Of a stretch of DNA of 9,475 bases, positions 6,483 to 9,475 are shown in pieces. The position numbers were made by a program, and so were the translations under genes. The stretch is from assembly GCA_026387965.1 (NCBI GenBank), contig JAPLKR010000024.1, positions 1 through 9,475 of the forward strand. Reading direction: 5' to 3'. The notes beneath the pieces were generated by a model. The model searched no databases. It saw only the letters and a list, made by a program, of their open reading frames with translations, and was not told where the DNA came from. Position 1 is the stretch's first letter, and every line of letters begins with the position of its first letter. The stretch comes from Fusobacteriota bacterium. GTDB lineage: Bacteria > Fusobacteriota > Fusobacteriia > JAPLKR01.

Positions 6483-6504
6483 CTAACTTTTGGGGGTCGG
6501 TACA
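6483..6504 (+). repeat. right terminal inverted repeat of the degenerate IS3 element
   Basis: CTAACTTTTGGGGGTC followed by GGTACA matches 173-194 in 21 of 22 positions and lies downstream of the OrfB remnant, in the same orientation. Confidence 0.75.
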
Positions 6505-6570
6505 TATACGAGCGCTTCTCTTTTGATATGTATAAATCTATAGCCATCAGATTTTTCTATCCTCAACAAT

Positions 6571-6933
6571 TTATACTCTAGGCATATTCTTACTTGATAC
6601 AATATCAACCCCAAGCCCTAGTACATCTTTGAGAATGATATCTCCCATTTTAATAGGTGCTTCAACAGTAAGTGTGTTAATCTCCTCCATCACATCAAAA
6701 AGACGCTCTTTTGGAACTTCACTACTGGTTTTTACCGGTAGTCTTCTAAAATTTGAGTGCGAAATTTTAACCGTTGTAGTAAGCGTTCTTGAGGGAGCAG
6801 TCAGCTCTTTTTTAGTGTATGCTATCCCTCTTGGACACCCATTTCCTGTAACAGTATAATCTTCCCCTTTTTTCTCTACGCTCATATGGCAGCCAATCGG
6901 ACATACAATACATATCAACTCTTGTGCTTTCAT
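6571..6933 (-). CDS. DUF1667 protein, four-cysteine partner of the GlpA/GlpB-like enzymes
   Basis: This 120-aa cytoplasmic protein matches the DUF1667 family. It begins with CIVCPIGC (Cys8, Cys11, Cys15), a fourth Cys at position 33 in GNGCPRGIAY, then TAPSRTLTTTVKI, LPVKTSSEVPKE and a C-terminal IKMGDIILKDVLGLGVDIV. The four cysteines suggest an iron-sulfur or other metal site. The family is nearly always encoded next to GlpA- and GlpB-like flavoproteins, so a role in electron transfer or complex assembly is inferred, partly like GlpC. The ATG directly follows the stop codon of the upstream gene, and its Shine-Dalgarno AAGGAGG lies within the last codons of that gene, so translation is coupled. 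It is the last gene of the operon; I see no terminator between it and the IS remnant. Confidence 0.9.
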   Translation of the reverse strand: MKAQELICIVCPIGCHMSVEKKGEDYTVTGNGCPRGIAYTKKELTAPSRTLTTTVKISHSNFRRLPVKTSSEVPKERLFDVMEEINTLTVEAPIKMGDIILKDVLGLGVDIVSSKNMPRV

Positions 6934-8187
6934 CTATGCCTCCTTTACCATAACTGTAATTTCTCCGCCTGTTGAAAGAATATTTTTTATTGGAATAACC
7001 AATTTTTCCATCTCACCTGGAGCTAAATGTTTTTTTGTTACCTCGCGAATCACTTTGCCATCTTGCATAGCCACAAGCTTAACATCTCTAAAAATATCTG
7101 TCACACGCATAAAAAGTTCAATACTCTCACCCACATTTGATAAATCAATCGTGTTTGGGATGACATAGCGTACACCATGTTTTGGCTCTGTATGAATGGA
7201 CTCTCCACTCACAGTAAGACGTTTTTGAATATATCTTGCCGCAGCTGCCCCTGCTCTTTGACTCTCTTTTGTTACAAAATCTACTAAATCATGTACATGC
7301 ACAACATTGCCACACGCAAAAATACCTTCAATTGAAGTCGCCATCGACTCATTAACAATTGGACCCGCCGTCACTCTGCTCATCTCAACACCCGCTTGTT
7401 CAGAGAGTTCATTTTCAGGAACGAGTCCCACAGAGAGAAGCAGTGTATCGCACTCATAAGTTACTTGTGTTCCGTGAATAGACTTTCTGTTTGCATCCAC
7501 TTTCGCTATCGTTACCCCTGTCACTCTATCTGTTCCATGAATCTCCGTTACAGTATGGCTTAACTTGAGTGGAATATTAAAATCCTCAAGACATTGTACG
7601 ATATTTCGAGTGAGTCCACCTGAATATGGCATAAGTTCAGCTACAACCTCAACTTTCGCACCCTCTAATGTCATTCTACGTGCCATAATCAGTCCGATAT
7701 CTCCTGACCCCAGTATTACGACTCGTTTTCCAATCATTTTACCTTCCATATTAACAAACCGTTGCGCTGTTCCCGCTGTGAAAATCCCCGCAGGACGTGG
7801 TCCTGGTATAGAGAGAGCACCTCTTGGTCTCTCTCTGCACCCCATTGCAAGAACGATCGCTTTTGCTTGAAGTGTTACTAGTCCATCTTCAGCATTCACA
7901 TAGGCAATCTCTTTTTCACCATTAACACTTACGACCATAGCCCCAAGCTTATACTCTATTCCCTCTTTTTGAACCATCTCAATGAATCTTCCTGCATACT
8001 CAGGTCCAGTTAATTCCTCTTTAAACTGATGAAGTCCAAATCCATTATGAATACATTGTTGAAGTATTCCACCAAGTTCTTTATCTCTCTCTAATATTAC
8101 AATTTTAGCGATGCCCTCTTTTCGAGCCTCTAACGCTGCGGCAAGACCTGCAGGACCTCCTCCAATTACTACTAATTCGTATTGCAT
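6934..8187 (-). CDS. NAD(P)/FAD-dependent oxidoreductase, GlpB-like
   Basis: A 417-aa two-dinucleotide flavoprotein (Pyr_redox_2 type). The FAD motif GGGPAG is at 9-14, the NAD(P) motif GSGDIG at 160-165, and the second FAD-contacting strand is GIFACGNVVHVHDLVDFV (288-305). Conserved family blocks are GGILQQCIHNGFGL (39-52), EELTGPEYAGRF (57-68) and MGCRERPRG (115-123). A beta-rich domain follows after residue 330. In this operon type it likely relays electrons from the GlpA-like dehydrogenase to NAD or another carrier, together with DUF1667. It replaces GlpB of the enterobacterial anaerobic glycerol-3-phosphate dehydrogenase. The ATG follows AGGAGG (8192-8197) by four bases. Full length and intact. 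Confidence 0.9.
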   Translation of the reverse strand: MQYELVVIGGGPAGLAAALEARKEGIAKIVILERDKELGGILQQCIHNGFGLHQFKEELTGPEYAGRFIEMVQKEGIEYKLGAMVVSVNGEKEIAYVNAEDGLVTLQAKAIVLAMGCRERPRGALSIPGPRPAGIFTAGTAQRFVNMEGKMIGKRVVILGSGDIGLIMARRMTLEGAKVEVVAELMPYSGGLTRNIVQCLEDFNIPLKLSHTVTEIHGTDRVTGVTIAKVDANRKSIHGTQVTYECDTLLLSVGLVPENELSEQAGVEMSRVTAGPIVNESMATSIEGIFACGNVVHVHDLVDFVTKESQRAGAAAARYIQKRLTVSGESIHTEPKHGVRYVIPNTIDLSNVGESIELFMRVTDIFRDVKLVAMQDGKVIREVTKKHLAPGEMEKLVIPIKNILSTGGEITVMVKEA

Positions 8188-8195
8188 TCTTCCTC

Positions 8196-8285
8196 CTACT
8201 TCGTATCACCTGTTATTATGTATGACTCTTTTTGTGCTTTAACAATTTGTTCTTCTGGTAAATTTAACTCTCTTGCAATTGAGTC
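8196..8285 (-). other. displaced C-terminal tail of the GlpA-like gene (frameshifted)
   Basis: A frame different from that of the upstream gene reads DSIARELNLPEEQIVKAQ and on to TAG at 8196-8198, 29 codons in all. That stop overlaps the AGGAGG of the next gene, the same tight join seen elsewhere in this window. Adding one base near 8285-8288 joins it smoothly to the GlpA-like frame after AIAEYV. Confidence 0.55.
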
Positions 8286-9337
8286 ACATACTCAGCAATA
8301 GCGGGAGCTGCAGTTAACCCCGGTGATTTAATCCCTGCAATATTGAAAAAATTTGGTGTTGAAGGCGACTCGCCTACGATGAAATCCTTGGTAGAGCTCT
8401 CGGCTCTAAGTCCTGCAAAATTGGTAATTATTTTATTTCCAGGAAGATTTGGATAGGTCATAGAAGCTCTCTTCCATACAAATCTTAGCTCTTTTTCAGA
8501 AGTTGCAAAGTCGTTTAGTTCATCCACTTCCGAAGCATCAGGACCAACTATAATATTTCCGTGCACTGTGGGGGCAACTAACACCCCTTTACCCATAGGA
8601 TTCGGACATTGAAACATCACATGGCTCGCTAAATTCCCAACACTCTTATCTAAAATATAGTATTGACCTTTAATAGGGGTGATTTCAAATTTTTCTTCAC
8701 AAATCATATTATTAATCTGAGCACTATGTACTCCACTTGCATTAACAACAATTATACTCTCTAGTTTTTCACCGTTCTCAAGAGAAACTTCAAATCCCTC
8801 TCCCACTTTATCTATTTTTACCACTTTAGAATTCAACTTAATTTCCACACCATTTTGTGCTGCATTGTTTGCACATGCAATAGCAAGTTCAAAAGGACCA
8901 ACAATGCCTGCTGTTGGCGCATAAAGCGCTGCAATGATTTCAATGCTAGAATTGGGTTCTATCTCTCTTACTTTTTCTCCTGAAATCACTTCAAGACCTG
9001 GAACCTCGTTAATTTTACCTCTCTCTAAAAGAACATTGAGCGTTACAGCTTCTTCTTCAGAAAACGCGCAAACCATTGAACCGATACGCTTGAATGGCAC
9101 ATGTAAGTCACTACATAGTTCATCAAAAAGCGCATTTCCTTTAGCATTAAATCTAGCCATGTTACTTCCTGGTTTTGCATCAAATCCAGCATGGACAATG
9201 GCGCTGTTCGCTTTTGTTGTCCCATTCGATATGTCAAAATCTTTTTCAACTAAAACCGTTTTTAATTGATATTTTGAAAGTTCTCTTGCTAGCTTTGTTC
9301 CAATGATTCCTCCGCCAATTATGGTAATATCGTACAT
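8264..9337 (-). CDS. FAD-dependent glycerol-3-phosphate dehydrogenase-like protein (GlpA/DAO fold), probably frameshifted at the C-terminus
   Basis: The protein oxidises a 2-hydroxy acid or polyol phosphate; the neighbours point to sn-glycerol 3-phosphate giving dihydroxyacetone phosphate. It is a DAO-type flavoprotein: FAD motif GGGIIG (8-13) with Glu31 at the end of strand two, the active-site region AIVHAGFDAKPGSNMARF (46-63), and a C-terminal FAD-contacting block with GLRAE and GIKSPGLTAAPAIAEY. L-2-hydroxyglutarate oxidase shares this fold and is the main alternative. The ATG (9335-9337) is preceded by AGGAG. It ends after 357 aa as TQLQES, an unusual tail; one lost base would restore about 380 aa (see 8196-8285). 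It also lacks the C-terminal [2Fe-2S] BFD-like domain found in longer GlpA homologues. The core fold is complete, so activity may survive. Operon position: 23 bases after the transporter gene and before the GlpB-like gene. Confidence 0.85.
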   Translation of the reverse strand: MYDITIIGGGIIGTKLARELSKYQLKTVLVEKDFDISNGTTKANSAIVHAGFDAKPGSNMARFNAKGNALFDELCSDLHVPFKRIGSMVCAFSEEEAVTLNVLLERGKINEVPGLEVISGEKVREIEPNSSIEIIAALYAPTAGIVGPFELAIACANNAAQNGVEIKLNSKVVKIDKVGEGFEVSLENGEKLESIIVVNASGVHSAQINNMICEEKFEITPIKGQYYILDKSVGNLASHVMFQCPNPMGKGVLVAPTVHGNIIVGPDASEVDELNDFATSEKELRFVWKRASMTYPNLPGNKIITNFAGLRAESSTKDFIVGESPSTPNFFNIAGIKSPGLTAAPAIAEYVTQLQES

Positions 9338-9360
9338 TATTTTCTCCTAACTTTTAGTGA

Positions 9361-9475
9361 TTATTTATTATGCGAATTCCAACAAACTGCTAATATCATC
9401 ATTGATATAATACAGCAAATTGTTAAAAAGGTAAATACTTGATTCCAACCATTGCGTATTGCAATAATAAGTATA
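9361..9475 (-). CDS. C-terminal end of an MFS transporter, likely GlpT-like (partial)
   Basis: The gene runs off the right edge; 37 residues remain before TAA at 9361-9363. They read RNGWNQVFTFLTICC, then a hydrophobic span ending LAVCWNSHNK. A G-W-x-x-V-F motif followed by the last membrane helix and a short polar tail is typical of the organophosphate:phosphate antiporter group (GlpT/UhpT) of the major facilitator superfamily. Its place 23 bases ahead of the GlpA-like gene fits import of glycerol 3-phosphate. The fragment is too short to exclude another MFS member. Confidence 0.6.
   Translation of the reverse strand, partial: ILIIAIRNGWNQVFTFLTICCIISMMILAVCWNSHNK

Larger units (their letters stand above)
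5909..6504 (+). mobile_element. degenerate IS3-family element with a large internal deletion
   Basis: A short OrfA piece, a broken OrfB piece and a right terminal repeat remain, in this order. The left terminal repeat (complement of the right one) is not found in the 5780-5910 region, so the left end is lost or too diverged to see. This copy cannot transpose by itself. Confidence 0.8.

Noticed and set aside
7565-7870. Plus-strand open frame within the GlpB-like gene (also 6629-6859 and 8934-9269 opposite the DUF1667 and GlpA-like genes)
   Set aside because: These are antisense shadows of well-supported genes, with no independent start signals.
9043-9249. Minus-strand 68-codon frame inside the GlpA-like gene
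   Set aside because: It overlaps the conserved FAD-protein frame in another phase and has no family features.
1-9475. tRNA, rRNA or a known riboswitch
   Set aside because: I saw no cloverleaf, rRNA-like segment or recognisable riboswitch core in any spacer; a covariance-model scan was not possible here.

Overview
The window is AT-rich and uses the standard genetic code: rarA ends in TGA and uses TGG for Trp. It has strong AGGAGG-type ribosome binding sites, some TTG starts and a Gram-positive-style lipoprotein. Together these suggest a low-GC bacterium of the Bacillota/Mycoplasmatota type or a similar AT-rich anaerobe. The taxon is an inference; nothing here fixes it. All real genes lie on the minus strand except two IS3-family remnants, which lie on the plus strand.

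Layout. 1-194: 3' end of an IS3-family element. 232-474: small unknown gene. 595-1179: unknown gene that appears cut short by an in-frame TAG. 1384-1417: terminator of rarA. 1445-2713: intact rarA (replication-associated AAA+ ATPase). 2757-2813: a 26-bp-arm hairpin directly in front of rarA. 2814-3143: mostly empty spacer. 3144-3178: terminator hairpin. 3183-4154: intact lipoprotein. 4206-5119: wrecked ParB-like regulator gene. 5133-5773: wrecked metallophosphoesterase gene. 5909-6504: heavily deleted IS3-family remnant. 6571-9475: a tight glycerol-3-phosphate operon, read right to left: MFS transporter tail, GlpA-like FAD dehydrogenase, GlpB-like FAD/NAD oxidoreductase, and a four-cysteine DUF1667 protein.

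How the genes work together. The right-hand operon is consistent with uptake of glycerol 3-phosphate (or glycerol-derived substrate) and its FAD-dependent oxidation. Electrons would pass through the NAD-linked flavoprotein and its small Cys-rich partner. This transporter/GlpA/GlpB/DUF1667 order is known from other anaerobes such as Thermotoga and clostridia. The central block reads as one former operon: metallophosphoesterase, ParB-like protein, lipoprotein, terminator. Its first two genes have been destroyed by frameshifts and nonsense mutations, while the lipoprotein remains open.

The main theme is gene decay: two dead IS copies, two dead operon genes, a nonsense-shortened gene and a probable frameshift at the C-terminus of the GlpA-like enzyme. 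I did not find a convincing new defence or mobile system. The best candidates for a closer look are the rarA 5' hairpin, the GlpA-like frameshift and the partly dead MPP/ParB-like/lipoprotein operon.
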